DNA of 34,353 bases from an uncultured Propionivibrio sp. (GTDB lineage Bacteria; Pseudomonadota; Gammaproteobacteria; Burkholderiales; Rhodocyclaceae): NCBI GenBank assembly GCA_937923255.1, contig CALAIL010000013.1, positions 1 to 34,353 on the forward strand, written 5' to 3'. Of this stretch, positions 24,050 through 33,048 are shown piece by piece. The notes under the pieces are model-generated. The model was not told the origin of the DNA. It saw only the letters and a list, made by a program, of their open reading frames with translations, and made no database searches. Both the position numbers and the translations under genes were made by a program. Positions within the stretch are counted from its first letter, which is position 1. Every line of letters starts with the position of its first letter.

Positions 24050-24423
24050 CGGCTGCCCGGAAGCCCGCGTCCTTTGGGCGTTTCAGAGGGGGTAGCTCTG
24101 GAACCCGCGTCAATTGGGCATTTGCGGAAAGGCAGCGCTGGAACCCTTATTCCGCGCGGGGTTCGGGCCTGCTCCATCGCTACCGGCGTCTGCCTACATT
24201 GCGCGTTAAGCGCGGCAGCATCTGCGCACGGTGCGCTGAACGTCTGTCGCGCCCGAACATCCGCGGCGAATCCCCATCCGCAGTAGCTGCCCGGAAGCCC
24301 GCGTCCCTTGGGCGTTTCAGAAGGGATATTGCTGGAACCCGCGTCAATTGGGCGTTTCAGAGGGGGCATCGCTGGAACCCGTGTCCTTTGGGCATTTCAG
24401 ACAGGGCATCGCTGAAACCAGGC
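24050..24423. repeat. Tandem-like array of palindromic repeat units (cluster 4)
   Basis: Six to seven units of about 40 bases are arranged in two groups (24053-24165 and 24287-24420). A typical unit reads GCTGGAACCCGCGTC, AATTGGGCGTTTCAGA, then GGGGGCATC. The core GCCCGGAAGCCCGCGT...TTGGGC is the same design as the units of the other clusters but with different arms. A gap of about 120 unrelated bases separates the groups. Long open frames on both strands across the array are by-products of its GC-rich period. Confidence 0.7.
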
Positions 24424-24478
24424 GTACGGCAGGGCTGGTTTCCGGCGGCCTGACGGCCCAATCCGTTTGCCGACGGCA

Positions 24479-25033
24479 TCACGCCTGTTGCAGCGCCGCC
24501 AGCCAGGCCAAATAGTCCGCTGCGCTCCGCGCTACCGCCTGCTGCGCGGCTTCGCTGTACCCTGCGTTGCTGTCTATCGTATGGAAGGTAAATGGCGGGC
24601 GGTAATCCGCGTTGCAGTATTTCGCCGTGAGTTCAAACGGGCGCAGCGCCTCGGCAACGGTGCAGCCAACGGCGCCGTCTGCGCGGTAGTCTCCGGCAGG
24701 CGCGCCGAGCGAAACGGCGAGCGCGATTTTTCTGCCTGTCAGCGCCTTGCCCTTCGAGCCGTATGCCCAGCCATAGGTCAGCACTTCATCGATCCACTGC
24801 TTCAGCAATGGCGGGCAGTTAAACCAGTACACGGGGAACTGCCACACCAGCGCATCGTGGTTCTCTACCAATTTCTGTTCGGCGGCCACGTCAATCTTGC
24901 CCTGGGGGTAGACGGCGTAGAGTTCGTGAACCGTGAAGCGATCGGCGTGCTGCTTGAGCGCGGCCGCCCAGTGTTTATTGACGGTGGATTGAGCAAGATT
25001 GGGATGGGCGAGAATGATCAGGGTTTTAGGCAT
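24479..25033 (-). CDS. NAD(P)H:quinone reductase-like flavoprotein (KefF/MdaB family)
   Basis: This 184-residue protein has the flavodoxin-like fold of the NAD(P)H dehydrogenase (quinone) family. It begins MPKTLIILAHPNLAQSTVNK, where the first strand and phosphate-binding loop hold FMN or FAD. It continues with WQFPVYWFNCPPLLKQWIDE and the GRKIALAVSLGAPAGDY segment, both family hallmarks. The start at 25033 has AAGGAG seven bases upstream; the longer frame to 25099 is not supported. A role in quinone or electrophile detoxification is likely but not specific. No KefC partner is adjacent. Confidence 0.85.
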   Translation of the reverse strand: MPKTLIILAHPNLAQSTVNKHWAAALKQHADRFTVHELYAVYPQGKIDVAAEQKLVENHDALVWQFPVYWFNCPPLLKQWIDEVLTYGWAYGSKGKALTGRKIALAVSLGAPAGDYRADGAVGCTVAEALRPFELTAKYCNADYRPPFTFHTIDSNAGYSEAAQQAVARSAADYLAWLAALQQA

Positions 25034-25190
25034 GGCAATCTCCTTGAATGAAGTGAAATGAAGGCGCCGGGCCGGCGTTTCCATCAGGCCGGCCGGCATC
25101 TCACCCAGCGCTGACCGGTTTTACGAAACGGCCGGGGCACAGGCGCTCAGCTACGGGATAACGGAATCGTGGATTGCCGGGCCTGGACAT

Positions 25191-26096
25191 TCAGGCAACC
25201 TGAAAAAACGCCTTAACTGCGGCCCACACCATTTCGGGCTGTTCTTTCATCGCTTCGTGCGCGGCAAACGGTACGTTCATCAGATGCACATCCGGCAGTT
25301 CGCCGGCAAGCGCCGCCCAATCGGCAAAGGCGTAGAGAAAATCCGCTTCGCCGCGGATCGCCAGCACGGGCGCTTTGATTTTGCGCACGGCTTCATTCGG
25401 ATACCCGCTTGAGCATTCGTCCAGCCACATGGCTTTCAGGCCGGCCGCCATTTTGTCCACATCGGGCGCAGGATTGCATGCCTGGTAGGCCGCCAGCTGA
25501 TCGGGCAAATTTTCTTTGAGAAATTTTGCGTCTATCGCTTCGAACATCGGGCGATTTCCGGCCAGATGGTCTTTGTGCCAATCGGCGCCCACGGTAATGA
25601 TTTTTTGCACGTTTTCATCTTCTGCGCCGAGACGGTAGGCGGTTGTCCCGCCGTCGCTGAAGCCAAACAGGCTGTATGCACCAACGCCGAGCCGACGCAG
25701 GATGCAACGCACGTCATCGGCCGCCTGGGCATAGGTCAGCGCGACGTCGCCAAAGGTGGAACGCCCGTGTCCGCGGGTATCCACAGCAATCACGCGAAAC
25801 CTTTCCTGCAAGCGCGGCAGCAGCGGGGAAAAGTCGTCTATCGATCCCAAACCACCGTGCAGCAGCACGAGTATGGGCGCTTGCACCTGTCCGCCGGTTT
25901 GGTAATGCAGGCGTGCGCCCTGGTATTCAAGCGTCTGGGATAACATGGTGGCACTCCTCTCTGAATAAATCATGGGTTGGGCCTGCGCGGCCTGGGGTTG
26001 GGCGCAGGTACGGCGGGCGCCGATGCCCGACACAACGGCGGCGGCAACGCCCGCTTTGAGCAAGACGCGGCGACCAATAAAGCGCGACGTATTCAT
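25191..26096 (-). CDS. Exported alpha/beta hydrolase with Tat-like signal
   Basis: This 301-residue protein starts with a twin-arginine-like signal (GRRVLLKAG at residues 8-16, then a hydrophobic stretch). An alpha/beta hydrolase domain follows. Visible are HGGLG (80-84), the nucleophile elbow GFSDGG with Ser147, an acid at Asp252 (RGEADFLY) and His280 (FAAHEAM). The start at 26096 has AGGA eight bases upstream; a TTG at 26150 would overlap the ATPase stop. The gene follows the ATPase by 50 bases. Its C-terminal codons and stop lie inside a TTTTTTCAGGTTGCCTGAA word. Substrate unknown. Confidence 0.83.
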   Translation of the reverse strand: MNTSRFIGRRVLLKAGVAAAVVSGIGARRTCAQPQAAQAQPMIYSERSATMLSQTLEYQGARLHYQTGGQVQAPILVLLHGGLGSIDDFSPLLPRLQERFRVIAVDTRGHGRSTFGDVALTYAQAADDVRCILRRLGVGAYSLFGFSDGGTTAYRLGAEDENVQKIITVGADWHKDHLAGNRPMFEAIDAKFLKENLPDQLAAYQACNPAPDVDKMAAGLKAMWLDECSSGYPNEAVRKIKAPVLAIRGEADFLYAFADWAALAGELPDVHLMNVPFAAHEAMKEQPEMVWAAVKAFFQVA

Positions 26097-26146
26097 CGAA
26101 AATCCTGTTCGCCCAGAAAAAGCCGGAAAAGGCAAAGCACCGGGAA

Positions 26147-27727
26147 TCAAACGTCTATTGCCCCCATTGCATGCGCCTGCTCGGCATCTTTTTCCAGATA
26201 ATAAATGAACGCCTCTTCTGTATTCGCCTGCCCGCTTTGTTCCAGCAGTTGCGCCGGCGTGCCCACCGCCAGCACGCGTCCCCTGTTCATCAGCGACGTG
26301 CGGTCGCAGCGCTCTACCTCATTCATGAAATGGGTAGAAACAAAAATAGTGATTTTGTCCTGGCGCGACAGCTTCAACAAATGCCGCCAGAACATATCGC
26401 GCGCAGCCGGATCGACGCCCGATGTAGGCTCATCGAGAATCAGCACTTCAGGGTGGTGCAGGCAGGCAGCGGCGAGTTGCAACCGCTGGCGAATGCCGAG
26501 CGGCAGGGCGGCGGGCGCGGTGTCGGCCACATCGGCCAGGTCGAATTGCCGCAAGGCTTCTTCTACCGCCGCTGCGCCCTTGTCGCCCATCTGGTAGAGC
26601 CGGGCGTGCAGCTCCAGATTCTGGCGCACGGTCAACTCTTCATACAGCGAAAACGCCTGCGACATATAACCCACGCGCATCCGCGTGGCGATGTTGCCTG
26701 CATCGACCGGCTGACCGAGGAGTTCGGCCGTGCCTTCAGTCGCATCGAGAAGGCCGGTGAGCATCTTCATGGTGGTGGATTTGCCGCAACCATTGGCACC
26801 GAGAAAGCCGAAAATTTCCCCTTTTTCAATTTTGAAGCTGACATGATCCACGGCGGTGAAATCGCCGAAACGCTTGGTCAGTCCATGCGCCTCAATCACC
26901 GGCGGAGCGTTCGCTTCGGGAACAAAAGGGGTGAGCGTCAACCCGCCCGCGCCTTGCTGTTTCTCGGGAGGCAGCATGGCGATATACGCTTCTTCCAGCG
27001 TCTCCGTGCCGTATTGCGCCAGCACTTCGCGGGTGTGTTTGTTGACCAGCAATTTACCGGCATCCATGGCCAGCAGGTATTCAAACTGCTCGGCTTCTTC
27101 GATGTAAGCGGTGGCGACGATAACCGTCATATTCCTGGTTTCCTGGCGCAATTCGTTGACCAGCGCCCAAAACTGGCGGCGCGAGAGCGGGTCAACGCCC
27201 GTCGTCGGTTCATCCAGAATCAGCAAATCGGGCGAATGCACCAGCGCACAGCACAGGCTGAGCTTCTGTTTCATCCCGCCAGAAAGCTTTCCCGCCGCAC
27301 GATCCGGAAACGGCGCCAGTCCTGTCGCATCGAGCAGCCGCCGGATGCGCGCCTTGCGTTCGGCTGCGTTCAAACCAAACAGCCGCGCGTGAAAATCGAT
27401 GTTTTCCTGCACGCTCAGCGTGGGATACAGGTTTTTACCCAAGCCCTGCGGCATATATGCAATACGCAGCGACAAACCCTCGCGCGCTTTCTTGTTGGCC
27501 ATATCGCCGCCCAGCACGTGCACGCTGCCCGTTTGAATAGCGCGCACACCCGCCACCAGCGATAGCAAGGTTGATTTGCCCACCCCGTCAGGGCCGATTA
27601 ACCCTACCGTTACGCCTTGCGGAATGGTCAGCGACACATCATTAAGCGCCTGCGTTTTGCCATAGCGATGCGAAACCCCTTGCAGGGAAGCGGCCAGAGG
27701 CGTTGCGGTTTTCATCGTGCCCGTCAT
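26147..27727 (-). CDS. Tandem ABC exporter ATPase (RbbA/YhiH- or YbhF-like)
   Basis: This 526-residue protein holds two fused nucleotide-binding domains. NBD1 has Walker [10 protein letters not shown] (residues 45-53), signature LSGGMKQKL and Walker [17 protein letters not shown]2 has GANGCGKST, the altered signature LPLGIRQRL and [13 protein letters not shown]. The changed second signature is typical of the RbbA/YhiH group. Unlike E. coli RbbA there is no fused permease; two separate permease genes lie further along the strand. It would power export with the HlyD-like adaptor upstream. The ATG at 27727 and one four codons later ([13 protein letters not shown]) are both possible starts. Confidence 0.92.
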   Translation of the reverse strand: MTGTMKTATPLAASLQGVSHRYGKTQALNDVSLTIPQGVTVGLIGPDGVGKSTLLSLVAGVRAIQTGSVHVLGGDMANKKAREGLSLRIAYMPQGLGKNLYPTLSVQENIDFHARLFGLNAAERKARIRRLLDATGLAPFPDRAAGKLSGGMKQKLSLCCALVHSPDLLILDEPTTGVDPLSRRQFWALVNELRQETRNMTVIVATAYIEEAEQFEYLLAMDAGKLLVNKHTREVLAQYGTETLEEAYIAMLPPEKQQGAGGLTLTPFVPEANAPPVIEAHGLTKRFGDFTAVDHVSFKIEKGEIFGFLGANGCGKSTTMKMLTGLLDATEGTAELLGQPVDAGNIATRMRVGYMSQAFSLYEELTVRQNLELHARLYQMGDKGAAAVEEALRQFDLADVADTAPAALPLGIRQRLQLAAACLHHPEVLILDEPTSGVDPAARDMFWRHLLKLSRQDKITIFVSTHFMNEVERCDRTSLMNRGRVLAVGTPAQLLEQSGQANTEEAFIYYLEKDAEQAHAMGAIDV

Positions 27728-27841
27728 CTTTGCTTCTGATCTGCGTCACCGTTCATGCCTGCCTCATGATGGATTTCCCGCCGCACGTTCACACGGCAGG
27801 ACAACGAGGCGTTGCGTTCAGGCAGCTTAGGCAAATACGTT

Positions 27842-28015
27842 TCAGATCTCCCGATAAATTTCGCCAAACGGCAGCCTGAAGCGCTCGCCCCAGATGCCGT
27901 GGCCTGCTTTGCGGATGCCGCAGGCGACAATCATGTTGATTTCGGCGTCGAGGGGCGCGGCTTCATCGTAGTGGCGCACGGAGCGGCGGCGATTGAGGAT
28001 GTCGTTCAGCGTCAT
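27842..28015 (-). pseudogene. Nitroreductase with large internal deletion
   Basis: A 57-codon frame starts ATG at 28015, with AGGAG about nine bases upstream. The first ~25 residues (MTLNDILNRRRSVRHYDEAA, PLDAE) are the N-terminus of a nitroreductase-family flavoprotein, including the FMN-contacting RRRSVR. The following residues (INMIVACGIRKAGHGIWGER, FRLPFGEIYREI) match the extreme C-terminus of the same kind of protein. The ~150-160 residues between them are missing and the frame is preserved, so an in-frame deletion is the simplest reading. The product lacks the dimer core and cannot be a working enzyme. It follows the DUF4298 gene by six bases. Confidence 0.75.
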
Positions 28016-28021
28016 GGCGCT

Positions 28022-28390
28022 TTACTCCTGATTCCTTGCCTCCGGCGCCGGCTGGGCTTCCGGATCCAAGGCAGCGACGGCCGCGCGCAGCCATTGCCAG
28101 GCCAATGTCTGCTGTTCGCCAAAGGCGTTCCACAGCGCGTCTTCGCTCATCACGCTGTATTCGCCCTGGGTGCGCAAGTCCACGTCCAACCCGTTCGCCA
28201 GCGCGTTGTAATAGCGGTTGTACTCGCCGCCAAAGTAAAACTGCGACAGCTTTTGCATGAGAGCGGCAGCGTGCTGCCAATCACTCTGCGCGGCTTGCAG
28301 TTTGGGCTGCCACTGCATCCATTCGCGGTAAAGCTGCTGGATTTCATCGATGCGCGTTTGTACTTCGGCAAGCGTCGGTTCGGAGTTCAT
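28022..28390 (-). CDS. DUF4298 domain protein
   Basis: This 122-residue, mainly helical and acidic protein matches the pattern of the DUF4298 family. The family segments are WQPKLQAAQSDWQHA, the FYFGGEYNRYYNALANG core and SEDALWNAFGE. No function is known. AAGGAC lies five bases before the start at 28390. The nitroreductase remnant follows after six bases, which suggests the pair once formed a small operon. It lies within the exporter locus between the adaptor and the ATPase. Confidence 0.75.
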   Translation of the reverse strand: MNSEPTLAEVQTRIDEIQQLYREWMQWQPKLQAAQSDWQHAAALMQKLSQFYFGGEYNRYYNALANGLDVDLRTQGEYSVMSEDALWNAFGEQQTLAWQWLRAAVAALDPEAQPAPEARNQE

Positions 28391-28483
28391 CTTTGTCCTT
28401 TCTGCTATGAATCACGCTTTCCCAACTTTTCCCAAATTCCAGATACAGATGAACGGCAGGGTGAACGGAAAAGCGCCGTGCCG

Positions 28484-29467
28484 TCACTGCGGCAGCTTCA
28501 CCACCAAATCGGCAGGCCATTGCGCCTGCTCATTCACGCGCACGTAGCCGTTGCCCGTCATACCGCCTTTGAGCAGGCCCTTATATTGCAGGGCGGTCGC
28601 CGACGGCACTTTCAGTTTGACTTTGAACATCAGCTTCGCCCGTTCGTTGACGGTTTCCACATTTTTCGGCGTGAACTGGGCATCGCTGGCAACGTAGCTG
28701 ATTCTGGCGGGGAATACGGCATCGATGCTGTCGAGCACGATGCGCGCTTCGTCGCCCAGCTTCAACTGCGCGACCTGCGGTGCAGGCAGAAAGATATTCA
28801 TGCTGGCATCGGCCGGGTCGAGCAGGCTGACGACCTTGCCGCCCGCCGCCAGCACGTTGCCGACATCGGCGATTTTGTACTCCACGCGCCCGTCAATCGG
28901 GCTGCGGATGAGCATGTCGTCGTTGGCCGAAGCCGCTTCGCTCATCTGCGCCTGCGCGGCGCTGATGGCCGCCTGCGCTTCGGCATGCGCTGCCTTGGCG
29001 GCAGCCACCGATGCGGCGGCGCTGTCGCGTTCGGCGCGGCGCTTGCGCAGCTCGCTTTCGGAAATCAGTTCGCTGCGGCGCATGGCGTGTGCGTTATCCA
29101 GCTCCATTTGCGCCACGTGCAGCCGCTGTTCGTAGGCTTTGATTTCGGCATTGGCGCGGGCAGCCGTTTCTTGCACCCGCTGTTTCTGCGCCTTGGCCGC
29201 TTCGACACGGCTGGATGCCGTATCGGATGACAGCTCGGCCAGCACATCGCCTGCGCGCACTTCATCGCCCTCTTCGGCGAACACAGCCTTCACCCGCCCC
29301 GGATACAGTGTCGCCACATCAATACGCTCCAGTTCCAGCCGGCCGTTAGATCGGGCCAGACCGTCGGGCGGCGCGCCAAGCTGTTCCTGCCGGTGAATGA
29401 GCCAACCGCCCACCACCAGTACGGCAAGTACGATGATGCCGAGAACGACGGGCAGGATTTTTTTCAT
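28484..29467 (-). CDS. HlyD-family periplasmic adaptor of an ABC exporter
   Basis: This 327-residue protein is a membrane fusion protein of the YbhG/YhiI type. It has one N-terminal membrane helix (about residues 5-23). A biotinyl/lipoyl half-motif follows (YPGRVKAVFAEEGDEVRAGD), then a long coiled-coil hairpin rich in Ala, Glu and Arg (about 90-195). After that come the second lipoyl half (IRSPIDGRVEYKIADVGNVL) and a beta-barrel. It would connect the inner-membrane ABC transporter with an outer-membrane channel such as the NodT protein at 17.1-18.5 kb. It has GGAGA about ten bases before the start. It is the first gene of the exporter locus. Confidence 0.9.
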   Translation of the reverse strand: MKKILPVVLGIIVLAVLVVGGWLIHRQEQLGAPPDGLARSNGRLELERIDVATLYPGRVKAVFAEEGDEVRAGDVLAELSSDTASSRVEAAKAQKQRVQETAARANAEIKAYEQRLHVAQMELDNAHAMRRSELISESELRKRRAERDSAAASVAAAKAAHAEAQAAISAAQAQMSEAASANDDMLIRSPIDGRVEYKIADVGNVLAAGGKVVSLLDPADASMNIFLPAPQVAQLKLGDEARIVLDSIDAVFPARISYVASDAQFTPKNVETVNERAKLMFKVKLKVPSATALQYKGLLKGGMTGNGYVRVNEQAQWPADLVVKLPQ

Positions 29468-29614
29468 CAGTGATTCTCCGCAAAACCTTTAGCAGGTCGT
29501 GCAAGCGCAACGCCCGCCGAACCGCGCATCTTGAGAGGAATTTTTATTCATTCAGCAATAACTGCATCATTCACGTTTTCCGATATGGCGTCAAACGCCG
29601 AGGTCGGCCAGGTT

Positions 29615-30859
29615 TTAGTCCGTACGCGGCGCGGCGCCCGGCGGCAGAATCACCCACATCTGCCCCTGCTGGCGCATTTTGCCTGCCCGGTCGCCGGCTT
29701 CCGCGCCGAAGCCCCAAAAATAATCGGCGCGCACGACGCCGCGAATGGCGCCGCCCGTATCCTGCGCCAGCATCAGACGATGCAGCGGTGCTGCCGAGTC
29801 CGGCTGCGTTGTCGCCAGAAAAACGGGCGCCCCCAGCGGTACATGGCGCGGATCGACAGCGATGCTGCGCCCGGCGGTCAATGGCACGCCCAGCGCGCCG
29901 TTCGGCCCTTCGTCGCCATTGACGGCGGATTCGCGGAAAAACACGTAGCTCGGATTGCTGTTGAACAAAGCGCCCGCCCGGCCCGGATTGGCGCGCACCC
30001 AGGTGCGGATGCCTTGCATCGACGCCTGTTCGACCGTCAATTCACCGCGCTCGACCAGTTCGCGGCCAATGCTGCGGTAGGGGTGTCCGTTCTGGTTGGC
30101 GTAACTGAGCCGCACCATGCGGCCATCGGTCAGGCGCACACGCCCGGAGCCTTGCACCTGCAAAAAGAACAGATCGACCGCATCATCCACCCAGAGCAGC
30201 GCATGATCGGCGTATTTCTGCATCTGACCGGTGATTTGGGCGCGCGAGTAGTACGGCACCACCTGATTGCCCTGTAAACGGCCGCGCAGACGCTGGTGCT
30301 TAAGGTCGGGCAGAATCGCGGACAGTTCGATGGTCAGCAGGTCGTCCGGCACACCCAGCGCCGGATAGGCGAATTTTGCCGTGCGCTGGCGGGCGCCTTG
30401 CAGTAGCGGCTCGTAATAACCGGTGATGAGGCCGCTCGTCGAGCCATCCGGGTTGGTTAGGCGATAGGGGCGAAAATGCGCCTCGAAAAAGCGGCGCAGC
30501 GCGGCCTGATCCGCCGCCGCGAGTGGTTTCGCCGCCTCACACGCCGCCCGCCATTGTGGCCATTGCGGGCGCTTTGACAGGGCCAGGCAAGATTGCAGGA
30601 AGGCCGGCCAGGCAGCGGACAGATCCTCGTTTTCCCAGCCGGGCAGATCGCGCCAGCTGGCCGGCTGCATCGGTCTTGTCGGGCTGTCTGCCAGCAGATC
30701 AGCCGCCGTATCAGAAGCCGTTTTTGCCGGCGGCGAAGAGGTCGCCGGTGTCGTCGGGCAAACCGGACATTCCGGCGCCGTCGAACACGCTGAAAGCCAC
30801 AGCGCCGCCAACGCTGCGACATAAAAATGCATCGCCTGCTTGGGTCTTTCTTGCATCAT
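29615..30859 (-). CDS. mltA: Membrane-bound lytic murein transglycosylase A
   Basis: This 414-residue lipoprotein has lipobox LSAC (Cys25). The MltA domain begins around GLITGYYEPLLQGARQRT, and the C-terminal 3D domain contains AQDTGGAIRG, whose Asp367 corresponds to the catalytic Asp of MltA. MltA cleaves peptidoglycan strands to 1,6-anhydromuropeptides at the outer membrane. Two adjacent ATGs (30859, 30856) give a signal peptide with a basic n-region (QERPKQ). ATG 30832 would start at MHFYVAALAAL and is also possible. The frame stays open far upstream to 32071, but that part is antisense to the DUF815 gene. Confidence 0.92.
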   Translation of the reverse strand: MMQERPKQAMHFYVAALAALWLSACSTAPECPVCPTTPATSSPPAKTASDTAADLLADSPTRPMQPASWRDLPGWENEDLSAAWPAFLQSCLALSKRPQWPQWRAACEAAKPLAAADQAALRRFFEAHFRPYRLTNPDGSTSGLITGYYEPLLQGARQRTAKFAYPALGVPDDLLTIELSAILPDLKHQRLRGRLQGNQVVPYYSRAQITGQMQKYADHALLWVDDAVDLFFLQVQGSGRVRLTDGRMVRLSYANQNGHPYRSIGRELVERGELTVEQASMQGIRTWVRANPGRAGALFNSNPSYVFFRESAVNGDEGPNGALGVPLTAGRSIAVDPRHVPLGAPVFLATTQPDSAAPLHRLMLAQDTGGAIRGVVRADYFWGFGAEAGDRAGKMRQQGQMWVILPPGAAPRTD

Positions 30860-31111
30860 TTGATAGAGTAAAGATTCTTCTGAAAGCACGAAGTATAGCC
30901 AAACACGCTGTTTTCCTACGGCATTGCCGCTTTTTGCAGCGCCCTCTGCCACCCGCCTGTTTGGCTTTATTCCTTGTCGCCGAACCCACGATTGATCAGG
31001 CCACACAGCGTCCAGAAAAAACCACTGGCCGACGCACTTGCCGCCTAACCATCGCGGAAAGACGAACAGGACCCTACACCGAAAAGACAATTTGAAAAGG
31101 CAATTCGCGCC

Positions 31112-32065
31112 ATGACCGACACCACCCGCAAAACCGACCAGAGCTCCGACCAGAGACCCGACCAGACCTTCGCCCTTTTTCTGCATTTCCTGCAACGCGC
31201 CGAAACGCTGCTTGATCGCCTCGACCCTTTGCTGCCGCCCGCTTCCGCCGCTCCCGACTGGCGCAATGCCGTGGCCTTCCGCTGGCGCAAGCAGGGCGCG
31301 GCCGGCTTCCTGGCACCGGTACGCAAGCTTTCCCGAATCCGCCTCAGCGACCTGAAGGACATCGACGAGCAGAAAGCACGCATCAACGCCAACACGCGCC
31401 AGTTCGTCGCCGGCCAGCCGGCCAACAACGTCTTGCTCACCGGCACGCGCGGTTCCGGAAAGTCCTCGCTGATCAAGGCACTGCTCAATGAATATGCAAA
31501 AAAAGGCCTGCGCGTCATCGAGGTCGACAAGAACGATCTCGTCGATCTGCCGCTGATCGTCGAACTTATCGAGGAACGCCCCGAACGCTTCATCGTCTTT
31601 TGCGACGACCTTTCTTTTGATGCCGGCGATGCCACCTACAAGGCGCTCAAGGTCGCGCTCGACGGCTCGCTGGCCTCGGCGCCGGAGAACGTCCTGATCT
31701 ACGCCACGTCGAACCGCCGCCACCTGATGCCGGAATATTTTGAGGAGAACCTTGAAACCAGCCGCGTCGGCGAAGAAATCCACCCTGGCGAAGCGATCGA
31801 AGAAAAAATCTCGCTCTCCGAACGTTTTGGCCTCTGGCTCTCGTTCTATCCTTTCGACCAGGATGCCTATCTCAATATCGTCGCCCACTGGCTCAAGCAT
31901 TTTGGCTGCGACAAGAACGCCATTGCCCGCGCCGAGCGCGATGCGCTCAACTGGGCATTGATGCGCGGTTCCCGCAGCGGCCGTGTTGCCTGGCAGTTCG
32001 CCAAGGACTGGGCCGGCGCACAGGCTGTCCAATCTGCGGGGAAAACGGCGAAAAAAGCGCCATGA
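31112..32065 (+). CDS. DUF815 family AAA-type ATPase
   Basis: This 317-residue protein belongs to the COG2607/DUF815 ATPases. Walker A GTRGSGKSS is at residues 111-119, the Walker B-like IVFCDDLSFD at about 168-177, and YATSNRRHLMP forms the sensor region. The later GLWLSFYPFDQDAYLNIV segment is typical of the family. Its function is not established. It overlaps the next gene by four bases (ATGA), so translation is coupled. It diverges from mltA, sharing a 252-base upstream region. Confidence 0.9.
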   Translation: MTDTTRKTDQSSDQRPDQTFALFLHFLQRAETLLDRLDPLLPPASAAPDWRNAVAFRWRKQGAAGFLAPVRKLSRIRLSDLKDIDEQKARINANTRQFVAGQPANNVLLTGTRGSGKSSLIKALLNEYAKKGLRVIEVDKNDLVDLPLIVELIEERPERFIVFCDDLSFDAGDATYKALKVALDGSLASAPENVLIYATSNRRHLMPEYFEENLETSRVGEEIHPGEAIEEKISLSERFGLWLSFYPFDQDAYLNIVAHWLKHFGCDKNAIARAERDALNWALMRGSRSGRVAWQFAKDWAGAQAVQSAGKTAKKAP

Positions 32066-33048
32066 ACGCATCGCTCAGCGGCATTACCCAGGTTTCGGCG
32101 GGAATCATTCTGCGCAGCGGAAAAAATGATCGAGACGAAAACAAAAACAGCGAATATCTGCTCGCCCAGCGCCCGTCAGGCAAGGTCTATGCGGGCTACT
32201 GGGAATTTCCGGGCGGCAAGGTCGAATCGGGTGAAACCTACCACGACGCGCTGACGCGCGAATTGCGTGAAGAATTGGGCATCAACGTCACGCACGCCTG
32301 GCCGTGGCTGATGCGGGAATTCGTCTATCCGCACGCGCGCGTCCGCCTGAAATTCTTCCGCGTCACGGCCTGGCGCGGCGATATTGTGCCGCTCGAACAC
32401 AGCGGCATCACCTGGACGCGCATCGGCGATTCCCCGGCCGTTTCGCCTGTCCTGCCCGCCAACGGGCCGATTCTGCGCGCGCTCGGCCTGCCGCCGGTTT
32501 ATGCGCTGACGAATGCGGAAGAAAACGGAATCGACGCCGAGCTGGCCCGTCTGGAAGCCGCGCTGCACAACGGCCTGCGCCTGATTCAGATCCGTGACAA
32601 GGGGCTGCCGCCGGCATCGCGGCTGCGCTTTGCACAAGCCGTCATGCAGAAAACCCGGAACTACGCAGACGCCATTGTGCTGGTCAATGATGACGAGGCG
32701 CTGGCACGCCAAATCGGCGCGCAGGGCTTGCACCTTTCCGCTGCGCGCCTGATGGCGCCTGATGCCTGCCACAACCTGCGCGCCAGTTTCTCCTGGCTGG
32801 CCGCCTCATGCCATACGGACGAGGAACTGGCCCGCGCCGCGGCGCTCGATCTTGACTTTGCGCTGCTCAGCCCCGTGCTGCCGACGCCCTCCCACCCCGG
32901 TTCGACGGGCATGGGCTGGCGGCCGTTTGCCCGCCGTGTCGAAAATGCGCCACTGCCCGTCTTTGCGCTCGGCGGTATGACGCCGGCGCGGCTCGATGAG
33001 GCCTGTACCCACGGCGCACACGGCATCGCCATGCTACGCAGCTGGTGA
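32062..33048 (+). CDS. MutT-type Nudix hydrolase fused to a ThiE-like domain
   Basis: This 328-residue fusion is common in beta- and gammaproteobacteria. The N-terminal MutT domain has a complete Nudix box starting at Gly51 ([20 protein letters not shown], then ELGI) and should hydrolyse oxidised nucleotides such as 8-oxo-dGTP. The C-terminal half resembles thiamine phosphate synthase: [37 protein letters not shown] and FALGGM. The ThiE substrate loop GVHLGQxD is replaced by GLHLSAARL, and the TKP-type phosphate contact is altered, so synthase activity is doubtful. Its 3' end overlaps that of the convergent yacG by 15 bases. Confidence 0.9.
   Translation: MNASLSGITQVSAGIILRSGKNDRDENKNSEYLLAQRPSGKVYAGYWEFPGGKVESGETYHDALTRELREELGINVTHAWPWLMREFVYPHARVRLKFFRVTAWRGDIVPLEHSGITWTRIGDSPAVSPVLPANGPILRALGLPPVYALTNAEENGIDAELARLEAALHNGLRLIQIRDKGLPPASRLRFAQAVMQKTRNYADAIVLVNDDEALARQIGAQGLHLSAARLMAPDACHNLRASFSWLAASCHTDEELARAAALDLDFALLSPVLPTPSHPGSTGMGWRPFARRVENAPLPVFALGGMTPARLDEACTHGAHGIAMLRSW

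Noticed and set aside
23805..24113. 102-codon minus-strand frame upstream of the PstS-like gene
   Set aside because: It reads across repeat units and a DUS-like palindrome and lacks a ribosome binding site; it is more likely repeat-derived than a gene.
24050..24423. CRISPR array
   Set aside because: Units are imperfect, palindromic and directly adjoining, with no constant repeat separated by unique equal-length spacers and no cas genes.
30860..32071. Upstream extension of the mltA frame to 818 residues
   Set aside because: The extra part is antisense to the DUF815 ATPase gene and would bury the lipoprotein signal of MltA in mid-protein.
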